From assembly GCA_025210235.1 (NCBI GenBank), contig JAOASG010000042.1, positions 62,001-126,000 of the forward strand: a stretch of DNA of 64,000 bases, written 5' to 3'. How positions within the stretch are numbered: position 1 is the stretch's first letter; each line of letters begins with the position of its first letter. Positions 1 through 8,315 of the stretch are shown here, piece after piece. The position numbers and the translations under genes are program-made. The stretch is from Vallitalea sp. Its GTDB lineage: Bacteria > Bacillota > Clostridia > Lachnospirales > Vallitaleaceae. The notes below the pieces were generated by a model, which did no database searches, was not told where the DNA came from, and saw nothing but the letters and a program-made list of their open reading frames with translations.

Positions 1-101
1 GCAAAAACTAATAATTTTAATTCGTAGTCGCTTTTTTTAGCGCAAATTCAACATAAAGTATGAAAGAATCAACTGAATGTAGTCTCGCAATTACTTAGGT
101 T
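1..101 (-). repeat. Diverged copy of the dispersed hairpin element (edge of window)
   Basis: The left part begins GCAAAAACTA and the right part reads AAAGAATCAACTGAATGTAG followed by CGCAATTACTTA. Both ends match the element seen complete at 9875-9993, in inverted orientation, while the middle is diverged. The copy is cut by the window start, so its outer end and any target duplication cannot be seen. Confidence 0.6.
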
Positions 102-113
102 ATTTTATATTGT

Positions 114-147
114 GTGTACGTGCACGTTGTATTATGTGCACGTACAC
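114..147. repeat. Perfect 12-bp inverted repeat, GC-rich
   Basis: GTGTACGTGCAC at 114-125 is the exact reverse complement of GTGCACGTACAC at 136-147, with a 10-bp spacer. The arms are far richer in G+C than their surroundings. No T-tract follows on either strand, so it does not look like an ordinary intrinsic terminator. It could be a protein-binding site or a structured RNA end; the function is unknown. Confidence 0.7.
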
Positions 148-200
148 GTATATAGTAGCATACTATTATTTATGTGTCAAACTTTGCTTTTATAAATATA

Positions 201-227
201 AAGAAAAGCGCCTATTGAGTTAGCGCT
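201..227 (-). terminator. Weak intrinsic terminator for the radical SAM gene
   Basis: Read on the minus strand, AGCGC (227-223) pairs with GCGCT (211-207) across a loop of about 11 nt and is followed by TTTTCTTT. It lies about 105 bp past the stop of the radical SAM gene. The stem is only 5-6 bp, so the call is tentative. Confidence 0.45.
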
Positions 228-331
228 ATTAATTATATTAATATTGTATTATTACATTGTAAACAGTTATTTTTACATAAAGATAGTCATTAATTGCCTT
301 ATATATAGGATACTTCTCTAATTTAGTTTTT

Positions 332-1648
332 TTATTGTGCTTCAAGATATAACTTTTTTAGCATTTGTTTATAATTGAATTTAGTCATAGAACATTTATA
401 ATTATTATCTACATTATCTTTAATTACTCGATGTGCACATCCACCCATACATATAGGTATAAACTTGCATTCTCTACATTTATTATCATTTAAAGGATTA
501 AAAGATATCCATTTTAATAAATTTGAGTTTTGATACATTGGAATTTCTTTTGGAGGTTTTGATATATGACCAACAATACCACTAGGTTCTCCAATACTAT
601 CCCAACATTTTAATAAATTACCTTCTGGATCAATTACCCAATTGTTTAAACAAATTGCTCTACAACAAGAACAATCGCTACCATCAAAATCATAACCTGT
701 ATTGAATCCTGATTTTTCAATAGTATTAAATAAATCGGGTTCTATATTTGCAAAACTTGGATAATCAAAACATTTAGATGAGAAGGTATTGTTATTTACT
801 TTGGAGCTTGTACCAAAAGGAATTATAGGAGTAACATAAATTGTAACCTTATCCTTTAATTTATTAAACTTTAGCGAGTTTAATAGAGTATCTAGTTTAT
901 TGTAATTGTTTTTACCTATATTAATCCTAATATTTACATTAAGTTTGTTACATGCATAATTGATATTATCTAAAATGGTATCATATGAATTAGGATTATT
1001 ACAACATTTACTAGAAAAAGGTCTCATTTTATTATGAATATCTTTTGGTCCATCAATTGTAACTTGTATTGTTGGAATTTTATACTTAATAAGTTTATCA
1101 ACAGTTTCTTTAGTTAGTAATGAACCATTAGTTATCATAGATGCATCATAATCTATGGATAATTTTTCACTCATAGCAATAAAAATTTCTGAAAGCTTCC
1201 AAATTGTTGAAGATGCTAAAAGGGGTTCGCCACCATACCATGCAACAGAAAATCGTTTTTTACCAGTTAGATTAATTGCAGTAAAATTAATTAGTTGATT
1301 TATTGTTTCCCTAGACATATAAGATTTTGTATTATTTTCATAACAATATGTGCAATCAAAGTTACAATCAAGTGTTGGGAGAATAGTTAAAGATAATAAA
1401 TCTGTTCTATACTTATGATAAGATAATCTTGTTTGAATATAATTTAGTTCATTAAAATCATCAGGAATTATAAAACGTCCTATAATTAATTTGTTTAATA
1501 ATTCAGAAGAAATTTTATCCTGTCGATTTTCACTAATTAAATTATAACTATTTTTATCAATAGTTATAATGGCGCCTGAAAGTAAATTAGAAAGAATTAA
1601 TTCATCTGAGTTGATTTCTGATGTAATATTATAATAAGATGGTTTCAT
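332..1648 (-). CDS. Radical SAM/SPASM peptide maturase
   Basis: This 438-residue protein is a probable radical SAM peptide-modifying enzyme. Residues 1-80 look like a small winged-helix, PqqD/RRE-like leader-binding region. The radical SAM core follows with the cluster motif C95-xxx-C99-xx-C102 and then a YGGEP stretch. The C-terminal third is a SPASM-type region with many cysteines (CSCC, LLKCW, CRECKFIPICMGGC) that would bind auxiliary Fe-S clusters. Its ATG overlaps by one base the stop of the upstream Cys-rich peptide gene (TAATG), so the two are translationally coupled and the peptide is the obvious substrate. Known relatives make thioether (sactipeptide/ranthipeptide) or other carbon-linked changes; which reaction occurs here cannot be read from sequence. 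No exporter or protease gene is visible before the window ends. Confidence 0.9.
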   Translation of the reverse strand: MKPSYYNITSEINSDELILSNLLSGAIITIDKNSYNLISENRQDKISSELLNKLIIGRFIIPDDFNELNYIQTRLSYHKYRTDLLSLTILPTLDCNFDCTYCYENNTKSYMSRETINQLINFTAINLTGKKRFSVAWYGGEPLLASSTIWKLSEIFIAMSEKLSIDYDASMITNGSLLTKETVDKLIKYKIPTIQVTIDGPKDIHNKMRPFSSKCCNNPNSYDTILDNINYACNKLNVNIRINIGKNNYNKLDTLLNSLKFNKLKDKVTIYVTPIIPFGTSSKVNNNTFSSKCFDYPSFANIEPDLFNTIEKSGFNTGYDFDGSDCSCCRAICLNNWVIDPEGNLLKCWDSIGEPSGIVGHISKPPKEIPMYQNSNLLKWISFNPLNDNKCRECKFIPICMGGCAHRVIKDNVDNNYKCSMTKFNYKQMLKKLYLEAQ

Positions 1649-1938
1649 TACTTATTAGAACACCAAGAAACTTCTTTTGTAGTATATTTTGTTCCTGGAG
1701 GTGGTTTTACACAGCAATGTTTTATCTTAAGACAACAATGCTTCATTTTGAGACAACAATGTTTCATTCTATCTAATTCTTTTTCTTTGGAAGAATCATC
1801 TTCATTAACTTTGTTGATTATATCAACAAAGTCTGATAATGATATTTCTTGAATATTTGAGTCAATTCTAAACTCTTCGGGAATTTTTACATACGGAATT
1901 TCATCTTTAATTTTAATAATCCATTCTGTATTATTGAT
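1648..1938 (-). CDS. Cys-rich RiPP precursor peptide, apparent AUC start
   Basis: The open frame encodes 96 residues ending in three tandem heptads (M/I)KHCC(L/V)K at residues 58-78. A Pro-rich tail (PPPGTKYTTKEVSWCSNK) with a seventh cysteine follows. Residues 1-57 are acidic and Cys-free, as expected for a leader peptide. No ATG, GTG or TTG exists in this frame before codon 58. A near-perfect Shine-Dalgarno (AAAGGAGATGAT) sits 8 nt before an ATC codon at 1938-1936, so I place the start there. The nearest ATG (1946) overlaps the Shine-Dalgarno in another frame that soon closes. The stop overlaps the maturase start by one base. Strong coupling to a radical SAM/SPASM gene supports a ribosomally made, modified peptide. 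It resembles in outline the clostridial Cys-rich radical-SAM peptide systems, but the CC heptads are not a motif I recognise. Confidence 0.8.
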   Translation of the reverse strand: MNNTEWIIKIKDEIPYVKIPEEFRIDSNIQEISLSDFVDIINKVNEDDSSKEKELDRMKHCCLKMKHCCLKIKHCCVKPPPGTKYTTKEVSWCSNK

Positions 1939-2007
1939 ACTATCATCTCCTTTTTATTATATAGGTAATTAAAAAAACTGTTTATATGTAATTTATATAT
2001 ATTTTTA

Positions 2008-2036
2008 ATTATAGCAAAAATAGGTATTAGATACAA
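2008..2036 (-). promoter_or_regulatory. Promoter of the precursor-maturase operon
   Basis: On the minus strand, TTGTAT (2036-2031), a 17-nt spacer and a perfect TATAAT (2013-2008) form a vegetative-type promoter. Transcription would begin near 2001, giving a 5' leader of about 60 nt before the apparent AUC start at 1938. Confidence 0.65.
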
Positions 2037-2182
2037 TATTTGCTAAATGTTAGTATGAACTTTAATACATATGTAAATATTAGGCTAATGAATAATATTA
2101 CTTTAATTATTTTAGTATATTATTAGTTTAATATCTAATAATAATATTATAAAAATTTTCTTTTAAAATATTTTTATACTTA

Positions 2183-2225
2183 TAGTAATTGCAAAACTAC
2201 ATTCAGTTGATGTTGCAACTACTTA
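2183..2225 (+). repeat. Deleted remnant of the hairpin element
   Basis: TAGTAATTGCAAAACTA plus CATTCAGTTGAT match the 5' arm of the dispersed element. The sequence then jumps to a degenerate 3' end (GTTGCAACTACTTA). The remnant lies just upstream of sspH, inside the 322-bp gap between the precursor gene and sspH. Confidence 0.75.
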
Positions 2226-2260
2226 ATATTTTTATACTATATGAAAGGACAAATTAATAT

Positions 2261-2446
2261 ATGACAGCAGAAAGAGTTCAAGAAATTTTAGATTCAAAAG
2301 GAGTTATAGATGTTGATTATGATGGAAAATCTGTATGGATTAAAAACATTGATAAAGTAAATAATACAGTAGAAATAGAAATAATAGAAGAAGATTTATC
2401 TCATAATGAAGTAGTAAGTATTAATGAACTTTATGAGAATATTTAG
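2261..2446 (+). CDS. sspH: Small acid-soluble spore protein, H type
   Basis: This 61-residue protein matches the SspH pattern: RVQEIL near the start, then a short beta-rich stretch VDYDGKSVWIKNID, an acidic middle, and a V-x-x-x-ELYENI end. H-type SASPs are minor proteins of the dormant spore core. The gene stands alone and is followed directly by a terminator. AAAGGA lies 11 nt before the ATG, which is slightly long spacing. Sporulation control by sigma-G would be expected for the family, but I could not identify a confident sigma-G promoter. Confidence 0.85.
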   Translation: MTAERVQEILDSKGVIDVDYDGKSVWIKNIDKVNNTVEIEIIEEDLSHNEVVSINELYENI

Positions 2447-2460
2447 TATCATAACAATAT

Positions 2461-2517
2461 AACAGGGTTAAACAGAGAGGCACAAAATCTCTTTGATTTT
2501 ATATCCTGTTTTTTTTA
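2461..2517 (+). terminator. Intrinsic terminator after sspH
   Basis: AACAGG (2461-2466) pairs with CCTGTT (2505-2510) and is followed by a run of T. An inner AGAGA/TCTCT hairpin (2474-2492) lies inside the long stem-loop. Confidence 0.75.
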
Positions 2518-2694
2518 ATAGTACTATTATTGTTATCTATATTTTAAAAATTGCTTACTGGAATTTTAGTAAAAATAAATTTTCATGCGTTCGCCCTAAA
2601 CCTACGCAAAAAATTATTGATTAAGTAAGGGAATTGGTATAATATGGTTATATGTAATGAATATTTTTTGTTATAAGGATGTGGGATTAATTAT

Positions 2695-3429
2695 ATGAGT
2701 AAAATTAGAAAAGAATCATATAGAGTCGGTACATATGCAATAGATCTTAATGGTAAAATGAAAGTAAGTACAATTTTTAATTATATGCAAGAAGTTGCAA
2801 TAAATCATGCCCAAAGTCAAAACTATGGTGTTAAAGAAATGGCAGAAAAAGGTGTGTTTTGGGTTTTATCCAGAGCTTATATTGATATATTAGAATATCC
2901 AACTTTGGGAGATACAGTTACAATTGAAACTTGGGCTAAAGGAACAGACAAAATATTTGTGTTAAGGGATTTTAAGATTTATAATAGTTCAAATAAAAAT
3001 ATTGCAAATGTTACTACTAATTGGGTAATTGTTGATTGTCAAAAAATGAGACTTCAAAGACCTAAAATATTAAATGATGAATTAAAATATATAGACAATC
3101 ATGCAATTAACCATATTCCAGGAAAAATAATTGAGATAGACAATAAAGAATTTATATTTAATAAAGATATCAGCTATTGCGATATTGATCTAAATAAACA
3201 TGTTAATAATGTTAGATACGTTGAAATGGTATTAGATAGTTTTTCTCAAGACTATTATAAAGATAAGCAACCAGAAATATTACATATTAATTTTTTGTCT
3301 CAATGTAAATATGGTGATACCATACAAATATATAAAGGTTACAACCAAGATAAAGATATGTTTTACGTGGAGGGTATTAAACAAAATACTACACAAAAAT
3401 GTTTTCAAGCTTTAATAAAATGGATATAA
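2695..3429 (+). CDS. Acyl-ACP thioesterase (FatA/FatB-like family)
   Basis: This 244-residue protein has the tandem hot-dog architecture of bacterial acyl-ACP thioesterases. The first half contains NYMQEVAINHAQ and the conserved W-V-L-S-R-A-Y and W-A-K-G stretches. The second half contains DIDLNKHVNNVRYVE, matching the family's D-x-N-x-H-V-N-N catalytic signature. It would hydrolyse fatty acyl-ACP in the cytoplasm and release free fatty acids. AAGGATG lies upstream of the ATG at suitable spacing. The gene is monocistronic and separate from the downstream pyrimidine operon, which has its own leader. Chain-length preference cannot be inferred. Confidence 0.9.
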   Translation: MSKIRKESYRVGTYAIDLNGKMKVSTIFNYMQEVAINHAQSQNYGVKEMAEKGVFWVLSRAYIDILEYPTLGDTVTIETWAKGTDKIFVLRDFKIYNSSNKNIANVTTNWVIVDCQKMRLQRPKILNDELKYIDNHAINHIPGKIIEIDNKEFIFNKDISYCDIDLNKHVNNVRYVEMVLDSFSQDYYKDKQPEILHINFLSQCKYGDTIQIYKGYNQDKDMFYVEGIKQNTTQKCFQALIKWI

Positions 3430-3517
3430 AAAAAATAATTTAAAAAAAGAGTAGACATTTGTAAAATAATGTGATAAATTTATAAAAGAACTAAATAATA
3501 AGAATTTCTTTAAATTA

Positions 3518-3599
3518 GTACAGAGATGCTAGTAAGAAGTTATACCGGGATATAGTTATGTATACTATGGCTTCTTGCATGCGTCTAGAAGCCTTTTTT
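3518..3599 (+). promoter_or_regulatory. PyrR-type attenuator leader of pyrR-uraA
   Basis: GTACAGAGATGCTAGTAAG at 3518-3536 closely resembles the PyrR-binding anti-antiterminator loop of Firmicute pyr leaders (GUCCAGAGAGGCU-GCAAG type). AAGAAG just after it can pair with CTTCTT at 3571-3576, an antiterminator. Alternatively GGCTTCT (3569-3575) pairs with AGAAGCC (3587-3593) followed by six T, the terminator. In the known mechanism UMP-bound PyrR stabilises the first hairpin and so favours termination when pyrimidines are plentiful. Confidence 0.8.
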
Positions 3600-3634
3600 A
3601 TTGCAATAATTTAAATATTTTTAGAGGTGAGATT

Positions 3635-4153
3635 ATGAAAGTATTAATGGATGACAAAGCTATTGGACGAGCACTAACTAGAATTTCTCATGAAATAATT
3701 GAAAAAAATAAAGGTGTCGAAAATATTATTATTTTAGGTATAAAAACTAGAGGTGTTCCATTAGCAAAAAGAATTGTAAAAAAAATAAAATCATTTGAAG
3801 GTATAGAAGTTCCAATGGGTATTATTGATATAACTTTTTATAGAGATGACCTTCAAAAGAAAAGTCCTCAACCAGTGGTTAATAACCCCTTAAATATTGA
3901 TGTTGAAGGCAAAACAGTTGTGTTAGTTGATGATGTAATTTATACAGGCAGAACTTGTAGATCAGCAATAGAAGCGGTAATAACAGCAGGTAGACCTAAT
4001 AAAGTACAATTTGCATCGTTAATTGATAGAGGTCATAGAGAATTACCGTTAACACCTGATTATATTGGAAAAAACATTCCTACATCTAAAGATGAAGTAG
4101 TTCATGTTAAACTAATTGAGATTGACGGAGAAGATACTGTACAAATAATATAA
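3635..4153 (+). CDS. pyrR: Bifunctional pyr operon regulator / uracil phosphoribosyltransferase
   Basis: This 172-residue protein has the PRPP-binding signature VVLVDDVIYTGRTCRSA and the IKTRGVPLA segment of PyrR. PyrR binds pyr mRNA leaders in response to UMP or UTP and has uracil phosphoribosyltransferase activity. I choose the ATG at 3635 because AGAGGTGA lies 6-7 nt upstream and the protein then starts like other PyrRs. A longer frame reaching back to 3575 would run through the leader terminator and is rejected. It follows its own attenuator, so it is probably autoregulated, and it is followed after 33 bp by a uracil permease. Confidence 0.95.
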   Translation: MKVLMDDKAIGRALTRISHEIIEKNKGVENIIILGIKTRGVPLAKRIVKKIKSFEGIEVPMGIIDITFYRDDLQKKSPQPVVNNPLNIDVEGKTVVLVDDVIYTGRTCRSAIEAVITAGRPNKVQFASLIDRGHRELPLTPDYIGKNIPTSKDEVVHVKLIEIDGEDTVQII

Positions 4154-4186
4154 TAAATTACAAAAACTTTAACAGGAGGAATTATT

Positions 4187-5476
4187 ATGGATAATATTTC
4201 AACAGGGAAAAAATTAATTTTAGGTATTCAACATGTATTAGCAATGTTTGGAGCAACTGTACTTGTACCTATACTAACTGGTCTTGATCCAGCAATTGCT
4301 TTATTAGCTGCTGGTATTGGTACATTATTGTTTCATGTTTGTGCAAAAGGTAAAGTACCAGTTTTTTTAGGCTCTAGTTTTGCTTTTATTGGAGCGATTT
4401 CATTAACATTAAATCCTAATCAGTTAAAGGATATATCAACAATGCCAAGAGAAGAATTATTACATAATTTATCTCTAGTAAAGGGAGGAGTTATAGTAGC
4501 AGGGTTAATATATGTGATAATGGCGATTATTATTTACTTCATAGGTGTTGAAAAGATTCAAAAGCTATTTCCTCCTATTGTAACAGGTCCAATAATCATT
4601 GTAATTGGTCTTAGATTATGTACTGTAGCCACTAATAATGCTTTTTTCCCAATAATCAATGAACATGGTGATAGAGCATTTAATGGTACTCATGCTTTAG
4701 TGGCAGCCATTGTAGTTATTTCGATGATAGTTATATCTATTTTTGCAAAAGGGTTCTTTAAAATGGTACCGATATTAATATCCGTAACTCTTGGATATCT
4801 AGTATGTATACCTTTAGGATTATTAAATACTGAAGCAATTCAAAATGCTCATTGGCTATCATTGGCAGATAAACATATAACAGATCAACTTTTTCAAGCT
4901 CCTTCATTTACAGCATCTGGAATTATTGCAATAGCTCCGATAGCTTTAGTAGTATTTATTGAACATATTGGTGATATAACTACTAATGGAGCAGTTGTAG
5001 GGAAAAATTTCTTAAAAGACCCAGGAGTGCATAGAACTATGTTAGGTGATGGTGTAGCAACAATGTTTGCTGGTCTTATTGGAGCTCCTGCAAATACAAC
5101 TTATAGTGAAAACACTGGTGTTTTAGCAGTTACAAAAGTATATGATCCTGCAATACTTAGAATTGCAGCAATTTTTGCGATTATATTAAGTATGATTGGA
5201 AAATTTGGTGCTGTAATTAGAACAATTCCTGAACCTGTAATGGGTGGAATAAGTATTATATTATTTGGTATGATTGCTAGTGTTGGAGTTAGAATACTTA
5301 TTTCTTCTAACCTTGATTTTACACACAGTAGAAACTTACTTATATCTGCAATAATTCTTGTAATAGGTATTGGTGTAGAGAACTTCCCATTAGTTGATGC
5401 ACTACAAATTTCTGGTTTAGCTATAGCAGCTTTAATTGGTGTTATTTTAAACCTTGTTTTACCTGAAGGAATATAA
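4187..5476 (+). CDS. uraA: Uracil permease (NCS2 family)
   Basis: This 429-residue integral membrane protein of the nucleobase-cation symporter-2 family has about 12-14 hydrophobic segments. Conserved pieces include FGATVLVPILTGLDP near the start and FIEHIGDITTNGAVVG plus GLIGAPANTTYSENTGVLAVTKVYD in the centre. The last two carry the substrate-binding acidic residues of UraA. It imports uracil with protons. AGGAGG precedes the ATG. Its place 33 bp after pyrR and before a strong terminator indicates a pyrR-uraA operon under the same attenuator. Confidence 0.95.
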   Translation: MDNISTGKKLILGIQHVLAMFGATVLVPILTGLDPAIALLAAGIGTLLFHVCAKGKVPVFLGSSFAFIGAISLTLNPNQLKDISTMPREELLHNLSLVKGGVIVAGLIYVIMAIIIYFIGVEKIQKLFPPIVTGPIIIVIGLRLCTVATNNAFFPIINEHGDRAFNGTHALVAAIVVISMIVISIFAKGFFKMVPILISVTLGYLVCIPLGLLNTEAIQNAHWLSLADKHITDQLFQAPSFTASGIIAIAPIALVVFIEHIGDITTNGAVVGKNFLKDPGVHRTMLGDGVATMFAGLIGAPANTTYSENTGVLAVTKVYDPAILRIAAIFAIILSMIGKFGAVIRTIPEPVMGGISIILFGMIASVGVRILISSNLDFTHSRNLLISAIILVIGIGVENFPLVDALQISGLAIAALIGVILNLVLPEGI

Positions 5477-5501
5477 ATAGGAGTTAATTAATATATAAAA
5501 T

Positions 5502-5551
5502 AACACTGCACTAAATAGAAAGAACTTATTAATAGTGTAGTGTTTTTTTTT
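5502..5551 (+). terminator. Intrinsic terminator after uraA
   Basis: AACACTGCACTA (5502-5513) pairs with TAGTGTAGTGTT (5533-5544) and is followed by nine T residues. Confidence 0.85.
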
Positions 5552-5704
5552 ACCTTAAAGTAGGCATGATAAAAGAGTGTTAGGTGTAGCCTATTTGTTA
5601 CTTTGGTTATATTTACATAACGAATAAAAACTAATATATGTTAAAATAATTATTGTGAATTATTAAGTGAAAAATAATATACGGTAATGGAGAGGAACCA
5701 AAAT

Positions 5705-7315
5705 ATGAAGAAAATAATTTTAACAATAATATTAGTAGTTGTTATGTTCATGTTTAATTATAATGAATTAAATGCAGAAAATAGATTTAATATGTCATAT
5801 TTATATTTTGGCCGTCCTAACTCTTATCTTGATTCTATAAATGAGACTAAAAACGGAGTAAATACTGTATCTCCTAATTATATAGATATTAATAGCAACG
5901 GAGAAATTGTTACCAAAAATATAGATCCTATTTTTATTAATAAAGTTCATTCAAAAGGAATTAAGGTAGTACCTTTTATAAGTAATCATTGGAATAAAAA
6001 TGCTGGAGAGCTTGCTCTTGAAAACCGACAAATAAGAGCTATAGAAATTGCTAATATAGTAAGTAAATATAATCTTGATGGAGTACATATAGATATTGAA
6101 GGTTTAAATGAACATAGCAGAGATAGTTTTACTGATTTTGTTAGATTAATAAGAGATAAAATACCAAGTAATAAAGAAGTCTCTGTCGCAGTAGCTGCTA
6201 ATCCTAAAAATTGGACAATAGGTTGGCACGGTATGTATGACTACAACTCGTTAGTTCGATATAGTGATTATATAATGATTATGGCATATGATGAGAGCTA
6301 TGAAGGTGGTAAACCTGGACCAGTAGCAAGTATATCATTTATAGAAAAATCAATTGAATATGCTATTAATAATCAAGTACCACCAAATAAAATAGTTTTA
6401 GGAATACCTTTTTATGGTAGGATATGGAATAAAAATGATATTACTACAAATAAAGATGATAATAAGATACTCGGTAGAGGTGTTTCTTTAAAAAACGTAA
6501 ATTCTCTTTTATCATTTTATAATGCGACTACCGTATACGATATAGAAAAAAAGAGTATGAAAGGTATATTTAAGATAAATAATTATGATATTAAAAAAAA
6601 TCTATATAGTTGGGGAGTACCTCTTACTTCAGGCGATTATGAAATATGGTATGAAAATGATTATTCTATAAAAGAAAAATTAAGATTAGTTAATAAATAT
6701 AATTTAAAAGGAACTGCAAGTTGGAGTCTTGGACAAGAAAATAAAACAATATGGGATTATTATACTAAATGGCTTAATGGTGATTATTTTATTGATATAA
6801 ATAATCATTGGGCAAAAGATGATATACTAACGATTTATAATAAAAATTGGATGTTAGGTATGTCTAGTACAGAATTTATGCCAGATATTAACTTAACTAG
6901 AGCACAAGCCGCTGTTACTTTAGTAAGAGCACTTAATCTCAATATAGAAACTAATACATCATATTTTATTGATTTACCATATACCCATTGGGCAAAAAAA
7001 GAAATCGAAGCTGCATATCAATATAACTTAATTAAAGGAAAAGGTAATAGAAAATTTTATCCTAATGAAGTAATAACACGAGAAGAGATGGCTCAGATGT
7101 TATATAATATACTACAATCAAAGTTACCAACAAAAAATTCTAAAATTAGTTTTATTGATATTACAAAAAATGATTGGGCATATGAAGCAATAGAAAAAGT
7201 CAGTTCTAATAATATTTTTAAAGGGTTTTCCAATAATACATTTCGCCCAAAAGATAAAGTAACAAGAGCCCAAATGGCAAGTTTACTTAGTAGATGTTCA
7301 AAATATCTTAATTAA
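5705..7315 (+). CDS. SLH-anchored GH18 glycoside hydrolase
   Basis: This 536-residue secreted protein starts with a signal peptide (MKKIILTIILVVVMFMF...LNA). A GH18 (chitinase/N-acetylglucosaminidase-like) TIM barrel spans about residues 30-350. The family motif appears as DGVHIDIE at residues 125-132: the catalytic Glu and the preceding Asp are present, while the middle Asp is His. Three S-layer-homology repeats occupy roughly residues 360-536 (HWAKDDI, HWAKKEI and DWAYEAI, each with a later TRxx segment), which would anchor it to cell-wall polysaccharide. The start at 5705 is preferred because GGAGAGG precedes it and an intact signal peptide results. Spore-cortex or peptidoglycan hydrolysis is as likely as chitin degradation. 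It sits between uraA and pyrB with no obvious metabolic link. Confidence 0.88.
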   Translation: MKKIILTIILVVVMFMFNYNELNAENRFNMSYLYFGRPNSYLDSINETKNGVNTVSPNYIDINSNGEIVTKNIDPIFINKVHSKGIKVVPFISNHWNKNAGELALENRQIRAIEIANIVSKYNLDGVHIDIEGLNEHSRDSFTDFVRLIRDKIPSNKEVSVAVAANPKNWTIGWHGMYDYNSLVRYSDYIMIMAYDESYEGGKPGPVASISFIEKSIEYAINNQVPPNKIVLGIPFYGRIWNKNDITTNKDDNKILGRGVSLKNVNSLLSFYNATTVYDIEKKSMKGIFKINNYDIKKNLYSWGVPLTSGDYEIWYENDYSIKEKLRLVNKYNLKGTASWSLGQENKTIWDYYTKWLNGDYFIDINNHWAKDDILTIYNKNWMLGMSSTEFMPDINLTRAQAAVTLVRALNLNIETNTSYFIDLPYTHWAKKEIEAAYQYNLIKGKGNRKFYPNEVITREEMAQMLYNILQSKLPTKNSKISFIDITKNDWAYEAIEKVSSNNIFKGFSNNTFRPKDKVTRAQMASLLSRCSKYLN

Positions 7316-7382
7316 ATTTACTATTGATTAAATTCTTAGAGTGGTATAAAATATATTCTATTATCACCTTGGAGGTACCATA

Positions 7383-8315
7383 ATGATATTTAACAAAAGA
7401 CATTTTTTAGATTTAAAGAGTTTGACATGTGAAGAAATATACTATATTTTAAACTCAGCTCAAAAAATGAAATACACTATATTATCAAATAAATTTTCAA
7501 CAACTCCTCTTTTAAAAGGGAAAACAGTTGCAAATCTATACTTTGAAGAACATTCACGTTCGAGACTCTCATTTGAACTTGCTGCACAAAATTTAAGTGC
7601 AAAAGTTATCAATATTACTACATCTAAGGAATTAGATAAAGGCGAATCATTAAAAGATTTTGGTAGATCTGTAGATCAAATCGGTGCTGATTTTATTGTA
7701 TTAAGACACCCCGTATCTGGTAGTGCACACTATCTTACAAAATACGTTAATGCATCTGTTATAAATGCAGGTGATGGAAGAAATGAAAATCCAAGTCAAT
7801 CACTTGTAGACTTATTATCTATATATGAAATCAAAAACACATTCAGTGGTTTAAAAGTAGCAATTATTGGAGATATAATGCATAATAGGGTTGCTAGAAG
7901 TAATATATGGGGACTAACTAAACTTGGTGCAAATGTTGCAATTGCCGGTCCTCCTACTTTAATACCAACTAATATTGGGCAAAACGTAGAAGTACATAAT
8001 ACAATAACAGAAGCAATTATTGATGCAGATGTAATAATGACCCTTAAGATTCAAAGCGAAAGACAAGAAGATAATCTTTTACCTTCGATTAATGAATATA
8101 TGCGTTTATTTAAATTAGATAATGATAGATTAAAATATGCAAAAGAAGATGTTATTGTCATGCATCCTGGTCCTATTAATAGAGGAATTGAGATATCTTC
8201 TGAGGTAATTGATGGAGATAATTCTATTATTAATAGGCAACAAATAAATGGAGTAGCTATTAGAATGGCATTATTTCATGTTTTATGTAAATGTGGGGTG
8301 AGTAAAAATGTATAA
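7383..8315 (+). CDS. pyrB: Aspartate carbamoyltransferase-like protein with altered active site
   Basis: This 310-residue protein has the two-domain carbamoyltransferase fold and overlaps pyrC, as in pyr operons. The family reaction joins carbamoyl phosphate and aspartate. Retained features include the K-G-E loop (DKGESLKD), L-R-H-P, the G-D-G start of the next motif and HPGPINRGIEI. Several usually invariant positions differ. The carbamoyl-phosphate motif S-T-R-T-R is H-S-R-S-R, the H-P-T-Q motif is N-P-S-Q, and the R-x-Q of the aspartate-binding loop is K-I-Q. The length is normal and GGAGG lies 6 nt before the ATG. It may be a tolerant ATCase variant, a different carbamoyltransferase or a weak enzyme. 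The gene symbol rests on overall similarity and context. Confidence 0.8.
   Translation: MIFNKRHFLDLKSLTCEEIYYILNSAQKMKYTILSNKFSTTPLLKGKTVANLYFEEHSRSRLSFELAAQNLSAKVINITTSKELDKGESLKDFGRSVDQIGADFIVLRHPVSGSAHYLTKYVNASVINAGDGRNENPSQSLVDLLSIYEIKNTFSGLKVAIIGDIMHNRVARSNIWGLTKLGANVAIAGPPTLIPTNIGQNVEVHNTITEAIIDADVIMTLKIQSERQEDNLLPSINEYMRLFKLDNDRLKYAKEDVIVMHPGPINRGIEISSEVIDGDNSIINRQQINGVAIRMALFHVLCKCGVSKNV

Noticed and set aside
1900-1946. ATG at 1946 as the start of the precursor peptide
   Set aside because: It overlaps its own Shine-Dalgarno, is in the wrong frame for the Cys-rich core, and the frame closes after fewer than 20 codons.
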